Shown in pieces: positions 34,670 through 40,587 of a DNA stretch of 40,587 nucleotides. The notes under the pieces were generated by a model. That model worked only from the letters and a program-made list of their open reading frames with translations. It was not told the DNA's origin and did not search any database. The stretch comes from an uncultured Acetatifactor sp. Its GTDB lineage: Bacteria; Bacillota; Clostridia; Lachnospirales; Lachnospiraceae. Each line of letters begins with the position of its first letter. Position 1 is the first letter of the stretch. The DNA is taken from contig CAKRZO010000028.1 in assembly GCA_934433135.1 (NCBI GenBank), positions 1 through 40,587 on the forward strand, read 5' to 3'. The position numbers and the translations under genes are program-made.

Positions 34670-36064
34670 ATGAGAAAAAAGCTTTTATCGCTTGTACTGA
34701 GCGTTTGCCTGTTTATGATCGTTTTGCCTATCACTGCTTCTGCAGACAGAGGAAACCAAAGGCGGGAATCGATCACGACACCGTCAGTAAGAGATGTAAT
34801 AGACCATGTCTGCTCCATGGTTTCCGACGCATATACGACCTCGCTCAATTTTTGGAATGATTACGGAAATACTGTTTCCGGTGGTTTCAGCCAGGCCGGA
34901 GAGAGATGGAATGTCATAAAAACCATTCCCGACTTTGCATCAGATTATGGGGATGCAATAAAGGTCGGCGACGGGATATTTACGGTTGCCGGTGCAGCTG
35001 CAAATGTCATGGATTCCGTTTCTGCGGCGCATCAGCTCACCCATCCGCAGGATAACCCTTACGCTGCCCATCCGGCGCTTTCTACCGCCTATGACACGCT
35101 GACCGCATGGCAGGCGATGATGAACTGGGCGGAGATGGCAGTCGGTGATAAAGATCCTACCGGAGGAGTGAAGCTTGTGAACTATCTGCTGGGAGAAGCA
35201 GTGAAGGGTTGGTCTGACACAGCCACGCAGACGGCGGTGCTGGATTACGCCGATCACAGCGCACTGGTAGGAACCTTTGACCTTACCGTGCAGAATATTA
35301 ATGAGTATTATACCGACTTGTTCCAGAATGTATTTTATCCGTCAAGGGATGCAGAATGGTCGGTGGAAGACTGGTGGAAAAAGTGTTATTACGATAAGCT
35401 GAATTTTTATGCGCAGATGGTAAAGGAAGGGCGCGAAAAGGAGTTTGAATGGCTGCGCGATGAGTTGCTGAATATGGCGCCAAAGGCGGGCAGTACGATT
35501 TTGCCGAATCACGTCACAGCGAAAAAACCGAACATATACCTCTACCCCGAAACGGAAACAGAAATCACAGTTTCCTTTGAAAAGCCGGAACGCATTACGG
35601 TATCTATTCCGGAGTATACGGGAGCGTGGACGGTAACGGCGGCGCCGGACGGCACACTTACCGATGCGGATCAAAACAGCTATGGCTATCTGTTCTATGA
35701 AGCGCTTGTGAAAAAGAGCGCGTTTCAAACCGAAGAGGGCTTCTTTGTTCCGGCAGAAAAACGCGATGAGACTTTCCGCCGAATTCTGACAGCATACGGG
35801 TTCAACGAGCAGGAAATAACCGACTTCGTTGCGTATTGGTCGGAGTATCTGGCGGACGGTGCGGCTTACATTATGTATCCACTGCTGACAGACGGCGTTG
35901 ACGCCGCCATGAAGGTAACCTTTTCCGCTACGCCGGACAGCATATACCGTATATGGTTCGGCTTTGCCGTATACGATGGCGGTAAAATAAAAGCACCCGA
36001 GATTACGCCGATTGTCAGAAGAGGTTTTACCGTCATCGAATGGGGAGGCGCTGTTTTGGATTGA
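34670..36064 (+). CDS. Secreted protein of unknown function
   Basis: A 464-residue protein with a signal peptide (MRKKLLSLVLSVCLFMIVLP, ITASADR with likely cleavage after ASA). A helical region (about 35-275) precedes a C-terminal beta-rich module starting AKKPNIYLYPETETEITVSF and containing YTGAWTVTAAPDGTLTDAD, YGYLFYEA and YIMYPLLTD. I have seen this KPxIYLYPExxTxVxV module in many hypothetical secreted proteins of gut Firmicutes and Bacteroidetes but know no activity for it. The gene starts directly after the TPR gene stop, so the product is probably exported to work with the two membrane TPR proteins. Confidence 0.72.
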   Translation: MRKKLLSLVLSVCLFMIVLPITASADRGNQRRESITTPSVRDVIDHVCSMVSDAYTTSLNFWNDYGNTVSGGFSQAGERWNVIKTIPDFASDYGDAIKVGDGIFTVAGAAANVMDSVSAAHQLTHPQDNPYAAHPALSTAYDTLTAWQAMMNWAEMAVGDKDPTGGVKLVNYLLGEAVKGWSDTATQTAVLDYADHSALVGTFDLTVQNINEYYTDLFQNVFYPSRDAEWSVEDWWKKCYYDKLNFYAQMVKEGREKEFEWLRDELLNMAPKAGSTILPNHVTAKKPNIYLYPETETEITVSFEKPERITVSIPEYTGAWTVTAAPDGTLTDADQNSYGYLFYEALVKKSAFQTEEGFFVPAEKRDETFRRILTAYGFNEQEITDFVAYWSEYLADGAAYIMYPLLTDGVDAAMKVTFSATPDSIYRIWFGFAVYDGGKIKAPEITPIVRRGFTVIEWGGAVLD

Positions 36065-36089
36065 AATTGTTACGACAGTTTGTAAACAC

Positions 36090-36118
36090 TTGTGTTTTGG
36101 GGAGAAAGGTGTTATGAT
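36090..36118 (+). promoter_or_regulatory. Putative promoter of the 7TM sensor operon
   Basis: TTGTGT (36090-36095), 17-base spacer, TATGAT (36113-36118), giving a leader of about 170 bases before the sensor gene. Confidence 0.45.
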
Positions 36119-36216
36119 GTTTTCAACAGGCGAAGCAGTCAGTTTCCTTTTCAGGGTTATTCCCATTTGAAGCGAGGCCGGCAGTATAGATACGATACAA
36201 GCTATCAAGACTCCGG

Positions 36217-36242
36217 AATGTAACAGTTGAAATGTAACAGTT
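36217..36242 (+). repeat. Direct repeat aatgtaacagtt in the sensor leader
   Basis: Two identical 12-bp copies at 36217-36228 and 36231-36242, 14 bases start to start, in the leader of the sensor gene. They could be a regulator site. The motif resembles LytTR boxes but the spacing does not. Confidence 0.45.
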
Positions 36243-36296
36243 CAGATGAATCTAACCTTCTTTTGCCTGTGAAAGAGAAAGCGGGAGATTTATCCT

Positions 36297-37922
36297 ATGA
36301 AACGGAACACCAAACAGTTGCTTCCCATGATCTTTGTTTTTACGATCATTGCTGCAGCTTATTCCTGCCGAATGCTCGCCAAATTCGATATCGGCGGTAT
36401 TTATTTGAACTATATCCGAGCAGCGCTTTATTTGCTGTTGTTTGCCTTATGGGGCTATTCCATTGATCGACGCATTATTCAGACGCAGGCATTGCATTAC
36501 ATGCGTCTGACAGCTGCTTTTATGCTTGTGTGGCTTGTTTTGCGTACGCTGAAATATGAAGTAGTCACCAATCCGACAGTGGCAAGGTACATTTGGTATC
36601 TTTATTATTTACCAATGCTTTTTATACCATTGTTTGGGGTGTATATTGCTCTGTCTCTCGGCAAATCGGAGGAATTCCGTTTGGCCGGGAAAAAAGGCGC
36701 TTTGGCGCTTATTCCGGCTGCGCTGTTTTTGCTGGTGATTACTAATGATCTGCACCAGCAGGTGTTTGCATTCAGCAGCGGCATACCGGGAGAACCGGAT
36801 AATTATTCCTTTTCCCACCGCCCTTTTTATTTCATCTGTCTTGGTTGGATGGTCGCCTGCATGATGGTTTCGCTTGCCTGTCTTTTGAAGAAAAGCCGTA
36901 TCCCCAGCGGCGAAAAAAAGAAGCTTGCACCGTTTGTAATAGGCTGCGTAACGATTCTGTACGCACTTTTGTATCTGTCAGGGCTGCCGGCTGTACGTTG
37001 GTGGCTTGGCGATATGAATGTAATGTTTTGCCTGTTATATGCGGCAATTTATGAAAGTTGTATACGCTGTCGGATGATACAGTCCAATACAGGCTATGTC
37101 GAACTTTTCGAGGCAACGACATTGGCTGCCTGTATCGCGGATCACAATGGAAATATTGTTCTCCGTTCCCATGCTGCAGGTGAAGATATGGTTTGTCCGA
37201 AGGAGGGACTTCAAGTCATCCGCCCTAACGGAATACGCATTTCATCGGCACCGATTAACGGCGGATATGCCGTTTGGCAGGATAATGTGCGCCCGCTGAC
37301 TGAACTGCGTGCAAAGTTAAGTGAGAACAAGGCAAAAATGAAAGATAACAAAGAGAAATTGCAGGAAGCTTATCTCGTGCGGGTTAAGCTGCACGAGGTG
37401 ACTGAAAAAAACCGTATTTATGATGAATTGGAGGTAAGGTACGGAAAGCAGATAGCCAGAATCGAGCAACTGCTGAAACAATGTGAGAATGCCGAGCCCA
37501 AGGAAAGACAAAACCTGCTGAAAAGAATTCTTTTGCTTGGTACTTACATCAAGCGCAGCGCCAATCTGTACTTTCTCAGTTTGGAATATGAGTTTCTGCC
37601 ACAACAGGAGCTTCGGCTGACTGTAGACGAGGCGGTGCGGGTCATGACTGTTTGCGGCACAGATTGCAGTGTGGTCTACCACACGACAAAGTCCATGCGT
37701 TCGACAGAGGTGACACGTTTGTTTAATCTCTTGAAGACCGTCACGGAAACGACGATAAACGGGCTTCAATCTCTGTTTATTTCCGTGTCCGACAGAGAGA
37801 TGGATCTATCGCTGGAGTGTGATGTTGATTTGTCATTCCTTGTTTCTGCGAATGTAACAGTTAAGCAGGAAGACGGCTTGTGGCTTATTCGCACACTGAT
37901 AGGAGGACAGAACGGTGCATAG
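36297..37922 (+). CDS. 7TM sensor protein with degenerate kinase-like C-terminus
   Basis: A 541-residue protein. About seven or eight hydrophobic helices fill residues 8-260, resembling the histidine-kinase N-terminal 7TM sensor region. A short PAS-like module (AACIADHNGNIVLRSHAAGE) and a long charged coiled coil (RAKLSENKAKMKDNKEKLQE and on to residue about 370) follow. The last 170 residues show no H box, no N box and no glycine-rich ATP lid, although the helix/strand pattern (GTYIKRSANLYFLSLEYEFL, TVDEAVRVMTVCGTDCSVVY) suggests a decayed dimerisation and ATPase module. The gene at 38068 supplies a catalytic kinase half. I infer a split sensor. Confidence 0.72.
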   Translation: MKRNTKQLLPMIFVFTIIAAAYSCRMLAKFDIGGIYLNYIRAALYLLLFALWGYSIDRRIIQTQALHYMRLTAAFMLVWLVLRTLKYEVVTNPTVARYIWYLYYLPMLFIPLFGVYIALSLGKSEEFRLAGKKGALALIPAALFLLVITNDLHQQVFAFSSGIPGEPDNYSFSHRPFYFICLGWMVACMMVSLACLLKKSRIPSGEKKKLAPFVIGCVTILYALLYLSGLPAVRWWLGDMNVMFCLLYAAIYESCIRCRMIQSNTGYVELFEATTLAACIADHNGNIVLRSHAAGEDMVCPKEGLQVIRPNGIRISSAPINGGYAVWQDNVRPLTELRAKLSENKAKMKDNKEKLQEAYLVRVKLHEVTEKNRIYDELEVRYGKQIARIEQLLKQCENAEPKERQNLLKRILLLGTYIKRSANLYFLSLEYEFLPQQELRLTVDEAVRVMTVCGTDCSVVYHTTKSMRSTEVTRLFNLLKTVTETTINGLQSLFISVSDREMDLSLECDVDLSFLVSANVTVKQEDGLWLIRTLIGGQNGA

Positions 37923-38067
37923 TGTGAAAAATCACGTTGAAACGCTGATTTTTCACACGGCTATTTGTGCCGCAGGCGTCACAAAGTAGCCATGATCGCA
38001 GCGTCAAATCTGAAATTTGACGCGCGATTCCTTTGACGCTAAAGCGTCTGCGGAATGAGGGATTAGA
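37922..38067 (+). repeat. Structured intergenic repeat, copy B
   Basis: A perfect 13-bp stem (gtgtgaaaaatca 37922-37934 with 37946-37958) overlaps the last base of the sensor stop. The core gctatttgtgccgcaggcgt follows at 37960-37979. A second hairpin gcgtcaaat/atttgacgc lies near 38000-38022. ccgcaggcg in the core can pair with cgtctgcgg at about 38045-38053, closing the whole element. It ends in cggaatgagggattaga and the kinase ATG. Same layout as copy A at 4081-4210. Confidence 0.7.
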
Positions 38068-39036
38068 ATGAAACACGTAGGTTTTAATGACATTAAGGAG
38101 AGCTTTGACCGACTTCCCACTGCTGTCTGTTTTTTTGACCGCACGGGCAGTATTGTTCTCTGCAATCGGCAGATGTATCAATTGAGCCGATACCTGCTTG
38201 ACAGTGATATGCAGTATCTGGGTGAAGTCGAGGAAGCGCTGTCGGCTCTTCCGAAGGGCATTGCACAAGTCTCGGATGTAGAGAATACCTATCGGTTTCC
38301 GGACAAAACCGTATGGAGATTTGAAAAAACGGAAGTCACCGATCGGTATGGGGAGAACTACATACAGCTTACTGCCGCCGATGTTACCGAGTTGCAACGT
38401 GTTTTGGTACAGCTTACTGACGATAGTAAGAAATTGGAGGAGGATTCGAAAAAGTTGAAGCAACTTTCCGATAATGTCGGTGCATTAGCACGTGAGAAGG
38501 AGCTGCTTGCTGCAAAATCTGCCATGCACGACAGTCTTGCCTCCTGCATTACATTGACGAAGCAGTACATAACGGGAGAATTTGACAATATTGATGCAGA
38601 TGTTGTGTGTCGTGAATGGGAGAAAGTCATTACCTTTCGGGATGAGATCCGTTTGTCAGCAAAGAAAAAATTGTTTGACATTGCAAAGACCAGCGGCGTG
38701 GTTGTGAGGATAAGAGGTGAAGAGCCGAAAGACGGCGGCGCGGAGTTAATGTACACTGCCATGCAAGTCTGTTTGAACAACGCCATTCAGTATGCCCAGG
38801 CAACTGAGATTACTGCAAACATTTGGGAGAACAAAGGCAGCTATACAGTGATGATACGCAATGACGGCAAGCCGCCGGAGAAAAAGATTACGGAGGGCGG
38901 CGGTCTTACCAATCTGCGCCACCGGATTGAAAATTCGGGTGGCAAGATGACAGTACAGAGCTTACCGGAGTTTTATCTGGTGATAGAAATACCAAAATCC
39001 GGAGATTCAGGGGAGGGGTATAACCCATGGCTATAA
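38068..39036 (+). CDS. Soluble sensor histidine kinase (PAS-like plus HATPase)
   Basis: A 322-residue cytoplasmic kinase. The N-terminal PAS-like part (residues 10-110) reads LPTAVCFFDRTGSIVLCNRQ. A coiled coil (SKKLEEDSKKLKQLSDNVGA) leads to His154 in AKSAMHDSLASCITLTKQYI, a NarX/LiaS-like H box with the following Asp. The ATPase region has the N box MQVCLNNAIQYAQA and the lid GGGLTNLRHRIENSGG. There is no membrane segment, so the membrane sensor is probably the preceding 7TM protein. The stop overlaps the response-regulator start by 10 bases. The ribosome binding site GAGGGA comes from repeat copy B. Confidence 0.85.
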   Translation: MKHVGFNDIKESFDRLPTAVCFFDRTGSIVLCNRQMYQLSRYLLDSDMQYLGEVEEALSALPKGIAQVSDVENTYRFPDKTVWRFEKTEVTDRYGENYIQLTAADVTELQRVLVQLTDDSKKLEEDSKKLKQLSDNVGALAREKELLAAKSAMHDSLASCITLTKQYITGEFDNIDADVVCREWEKVITFRDEIRLSAKKKLFDIAKTSGVVVRIRGEEPKDGGAELMYTAMQVCLNNAIQYAQATEITANIWENKGSYTVMIRNDGKPPEKKITEGGGLTNLRHRIENSGGKMTVQSLPEFYLVIEIPKSGDSGEGYNPWL

Positions 39037-39692
39037 GAAAAATACTGATTGTTGAAGATCAGGCACTGGCGAGGACATATCTGTGCTCCTGTGTAGAAAA
39101 GTGCATAGATTGCGAAGTCGCGGGAACGTTGTCGCGTGCCGATGCGGCACTTCATCGTTGCGGGGAGGGACGTATTGATCTGATTCTCATGGATATATGC
39201 ACGGAAAGCGACTCGGACGGCCTGACTGCTGCCGAATCGATTAAGAAGATATATCCTCGAATCAAGATCGTTATGGTAACTTCTATGTTGGAGGGACGAT
39301 TTCTCGAGCGGGCAAGAAAGATCGGCGCCGACAGTTTCTGGTATAAAGATTCCCCCTCCGTCGACCTTGCCGGCGTAATTGTCGGCACGCTTTCCGGTAA
39401 ACGCTTCTGGCCGGACAGTGTACCGTCTGTCCGGCTCGGCAATACCCTTTCCTGCGAACTGTCCGACCGTGAGATGGAGACCTTACGTCTGCTTTGTGAG
39501 GGAAAAACCAATGCCGAGATTGCCTTAAAACTGAATGTGGCAGAATCCTCGGTGCGAACCTATATTAACCGTATGCTGGAAAAAACCGGCTATACAAACC
39601 GCAATCGCCTGATGATTGCAGCCGTCGGCAAACGAATGGTTGTACCCGGATGCTGGCTTGAGGAGTACGAAGAAATTCGCGATATCAAATGA
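39027..39692 (+). CDS. Response regulator, NarL/FixJ type (receiver plus LuxR HTH)
   Basis: A 221-residue regulator. The receiver has the acidic pair in LIVEDQALART, Asp56 in LILMDICTES, the Thr/Ser of VMVTSM, and the Lys in SFWYKDSP. The LuxR-type helix-turn-helix is at about 150-210: LSDREMETLRLLCEGKTNAE and ALKLNVAESSVRTYINRMLE. It overlaps the kinase gene by 10 bases and is its certain partner. Likely targets are the nearby operons, including the gene at 39943, whose promoter is overlapped by an inverted repeat. An intrinsic terminator follows at 39765. Confidence 0.9.
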   Translation: MAIRKILIVEDQALARTYLCSCVEKCIDCEVAGTLSRADAALHRCGEGRIDLILMDICTESDSDGLTAAESIKKIYPRIKIVMVTSMLEGRFLERARKIGADSFWYKDSPSVDLAGVIVGTLSGKRFWPDSVPSVRLGNTLSCELSDREMETLRLLCEGKTNAEIALKLNVAESSVRTYINRMLEKTGYTNRNRLMIAAVGKRMVVPGCWLEEYEEIRDIK

Positions 39693-39764
39693 TGAGCAAA
39701 ATACCTTTTGCCCCTCATATCATAAATATGCAACAAAGGGAATCATGACAGGATTCCGTCGCAG

Positions 39765-39803
39765 CCGCTCTGCTTTATAGAAGCAGAGCGGTCTTTCTTT
39801 TTT
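39765..39803 (+). terminator. Intrinsic terminator of the kinase/regulator operon
   Basis: Perfect 11-bp stem ccgctctgctt (39765-39775) with aagcagagcgg (39781-39791), followed by tctttctttttt. Confidence 0.88.
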
Positions 39804-39831
39804 GGTGCAACACAACGATATATTCATGATT

Positions 39832-39878
39832 TGTCCTCGTTTATGAGGACAGACAGAACCGTTTTTCTTTGATATAAT
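39832..39878 (+). promoter_or_regulatory. Promoter and inverted-repeat operator of the degenerate receiver gene
   Basis: TATAAT at 39873-39878 with the weak -35 CAGACA (39850-39855) at 17 bases. The inverted repeat TGTCCTC/GAGGACA (39832-39838 and 39845-39851, 6-base spacer) ends in the -35. A weak -35 under an inverted repeat suggests activator control, plausibly by the NarL-type regulator encoded just upstream. Confidence 0.6.
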
Positions 39879-39942
39879 GACGATGAAAAATAAGATGAAG
39901 AAGATTCATCGGGTATATCACAAAAAAAGGAGGGATGGTTCG

Positions 39943-40326
39943 ATGAAAAAAATTGTGGTCGATATGCAGAATTTTCTGTTTGGCGATTCTGTATCAGCCG
40001 CTTTCAAAAATTCGGACTATGATATTGATGTTGTTCGTGCGGAGTCACCCAAAGATACCGTCGAACTGTGCCAGGTGTATCAGCCGTTTGTCCTTGTGAT
40101 GGAAGTGACGGGATACACTCCGTGGATGCTGTGTGAGAGATTGAAGCTTCGAGACAAAGTAAGAGCGGTATGCCCGGATTGCAAAATTACCCTTATCGTG
40201 GATTCCAACACAGAAAAACAGGCGGCGAAGGACATCCGGGAAGCTAAGAAAAACGGCATCATTGATCAGTTTTTCTACAGCTCGATGACCGCCGAATATC
40301 TGATGGATCAGATTTACGCGATGTAA
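39943..40326 (+). CDS. Stand-alone degenerate receiver-domain protein
   Basis: A 127-residue protein. The start at 39943 (MKKIVVDMQN) follows AAGGAGGG; the longer frame from 39877 includes the promoter -10 and is rejected. The alpha/beta pattern fits a CheY-like receiver: MKKIVVDM, a helix, YDIDVVRAES, PFVLVMEVTG, CKITLIVDSN, and IIDQFFYSSM at the end. The phosphoacceptor Asp is Glu in VMEVTG, the N-terminal acidic pair is not conserved, and the usual Lys in the last strand is missing. It is probably not phosphorylated and may act as a protein-binding module. It lies 16 bases past a strong site and 31 bases before a secreted protein gene. Confidence 0.72.
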   Translation: MKKIVVDMQNFLFGDSVSAAFKNSDYDIDVVRAESPKDTVELCQVYQPFVLVMEVTGYTPWMLCERLKLRDKVRAVCPDCKITLIVDSNTEKQAAKDIREAKKNGIIDQFFYSSMTAEYLMDQIYAM

Positions 40327-40357
40327 GGACGACATAAGAAAGGTAGGGTGAAGCACA

Positions 40358-40587
40358 ATGAAAAAAAGAAAATGGCTTAGCCTTCTGCTGGCAGTGATGA
40401 TGCTCGTATCAGCAGTGCCCCTGGCATCGGTGACGGCCGATGCAGCAGATGGCACGGTGGAGGTTTCTACCTGGGCGGAGCTAAAAAAAGCGCTGGACTA
40501 CACGACAAACTGCTCGGTGGTGAAGGTGGTTAAGGACATCGAAACAAAGTCTCTGAACGGACACACCGGTCTGCATCAGGACAACAT
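40358..40587 (+). CDS. Secreted protein, N-terminal part only (runs off the window)
   Basis: The ATG at 40358 begins a signal peptide (MKKRKWLSLLLAVMMLVSAV, PLASVTADAAD with likely cleavage near ADA) and is open to the right edge (76 codons). After cleavage it reads TVEVSTWAELKKALDYTTNC and VVKVVKDIE. This pattern often starts surface proteins with a parallel beta-helix or Ig-like array, but too little is visible for a family call. GGTAGGGTG precedes the start. It may share the promoter at 39850. Confidence 0.7.
   Translation, partial: MKKRKWLSLLLAVMMLVSAVPLASVTADAADGTVEVSTWAELKKALDYTTNCSVVKVVKDIETKSLNGHTGLHQDN

Noticed and set aside
36217..36242. LytTR-type binding site
   Set aside because: The half sites are similar, but the 14-base spacing differs from the usual 21-22 bases start to start, and no LytTR regulator is encoded nearby. 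A third copy of aatgtaacagtt at 37851 is inside coding sequence and looks like chance.
40045..40455. 136-residue minus-strand open frame
   Set aside because: It lies opposite the receiver-like and secreted protein genes, both of which have good ribosome binding sites and protein-like sequence.

Overview
The window looks like a chromosomal segment of an anaerobic gut Firmicute, most likely class Clostridia and probably Lachnospiraceae. The grounds are a SCIFF ranthipeptide with its radical SAM maturase (a clostridial hallmark), a YesN/YesM two-component pair, an LplB/YtcP/LplA-type carbohydrate ABC transporter, a glycyl-radical enzyme with its activase, and Gram-positive style ribosome binding sites and promoters. 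I saw no tRNA, rRNA, CRISPR array, complete insertion sequence or prophage.

Region 1 (about 1-18021, + strand) is a glycan-utilisation locus. It holds two ABC permeases, a lipoprotein binding protein, a GH78 alpha-L-rhamnosidase, a GH29 alpha-L-fucosidase, a GH27 alpha-galactosidase, a nucleoside-hydrolase-like enzyme, a right-handed beta-helix protein, a GH3 enzyme, a sugar isomerase/epimerase-like TIM barrel, and a response regulator with its histidine kinase. None of the glycosidases has a signal peptide, so the plausible flow is import of rhamnose/fucose/galactose-bearing plant oligosaccharides followed by cytoplasmic breakdown. The gaps between the genes hold several decayed genes: an in-frame fusion of a response-regulator fragment to a histidine-kinase fragment (7745-8001), a GH106-like head joined to a GH78-like tail (10265-10592), a collapsed GH36-like gene (14368-15026), and perhaps a 24-residue glycosidase start (13364-13438). 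The locus appears to be pruned by internal deletions.

Region 2 (18093-21016, + strand) holds a GDSL/SGNH-type esterase behind a strong promoter and a 5' hairpin, a GNAT acetyltransferase, and a membrane-anchored endonuclease/exonuclease/phosphatase-fold protein. Region 3 (21401-24356, + strand) is the SCIFF locus: promoter, 48-residue precursor, intrinsic terminator, maturase, and an overlapping Orn/Lys/Arg decarboxylase-family gene. The precursor is atypical: Ser-Gly stands where the family normally has Cys-Thr, which removes the usual thioether acceptor.

Region 4 (24621-31627) is a divergent catabolic cluster. On the minus strand are a glycyl-radical enzyme of unrecognised substrate, a beta-lactamase-fold hydrolase, an SMP-30/gluconolactonase-like protein, an EamA-type transporter and a glycyl-radical activase. 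A divergent AraC-type regulator sits on the + strand. The shared intergenic region contains two well-formed promoters, each overlapped by a candidate operator.

Region 5 (31876-40587, + strand) is poorly characterised. It has two membrane-anchored TPR proteins (the first apparently frameshifted), a secreted protein of unknown function, a 7TM sensor without a recognisable ATPase, a PAS-like/HATPase histidine kinase, a NarL-type response regulator, a stand-alone degenerate receiver, and the start of a secreted protein. A structured intergenic repeat occurs twice in the window (4081-4210 and 37922-38067), each time ending in the ribosome binding site of the next gene.
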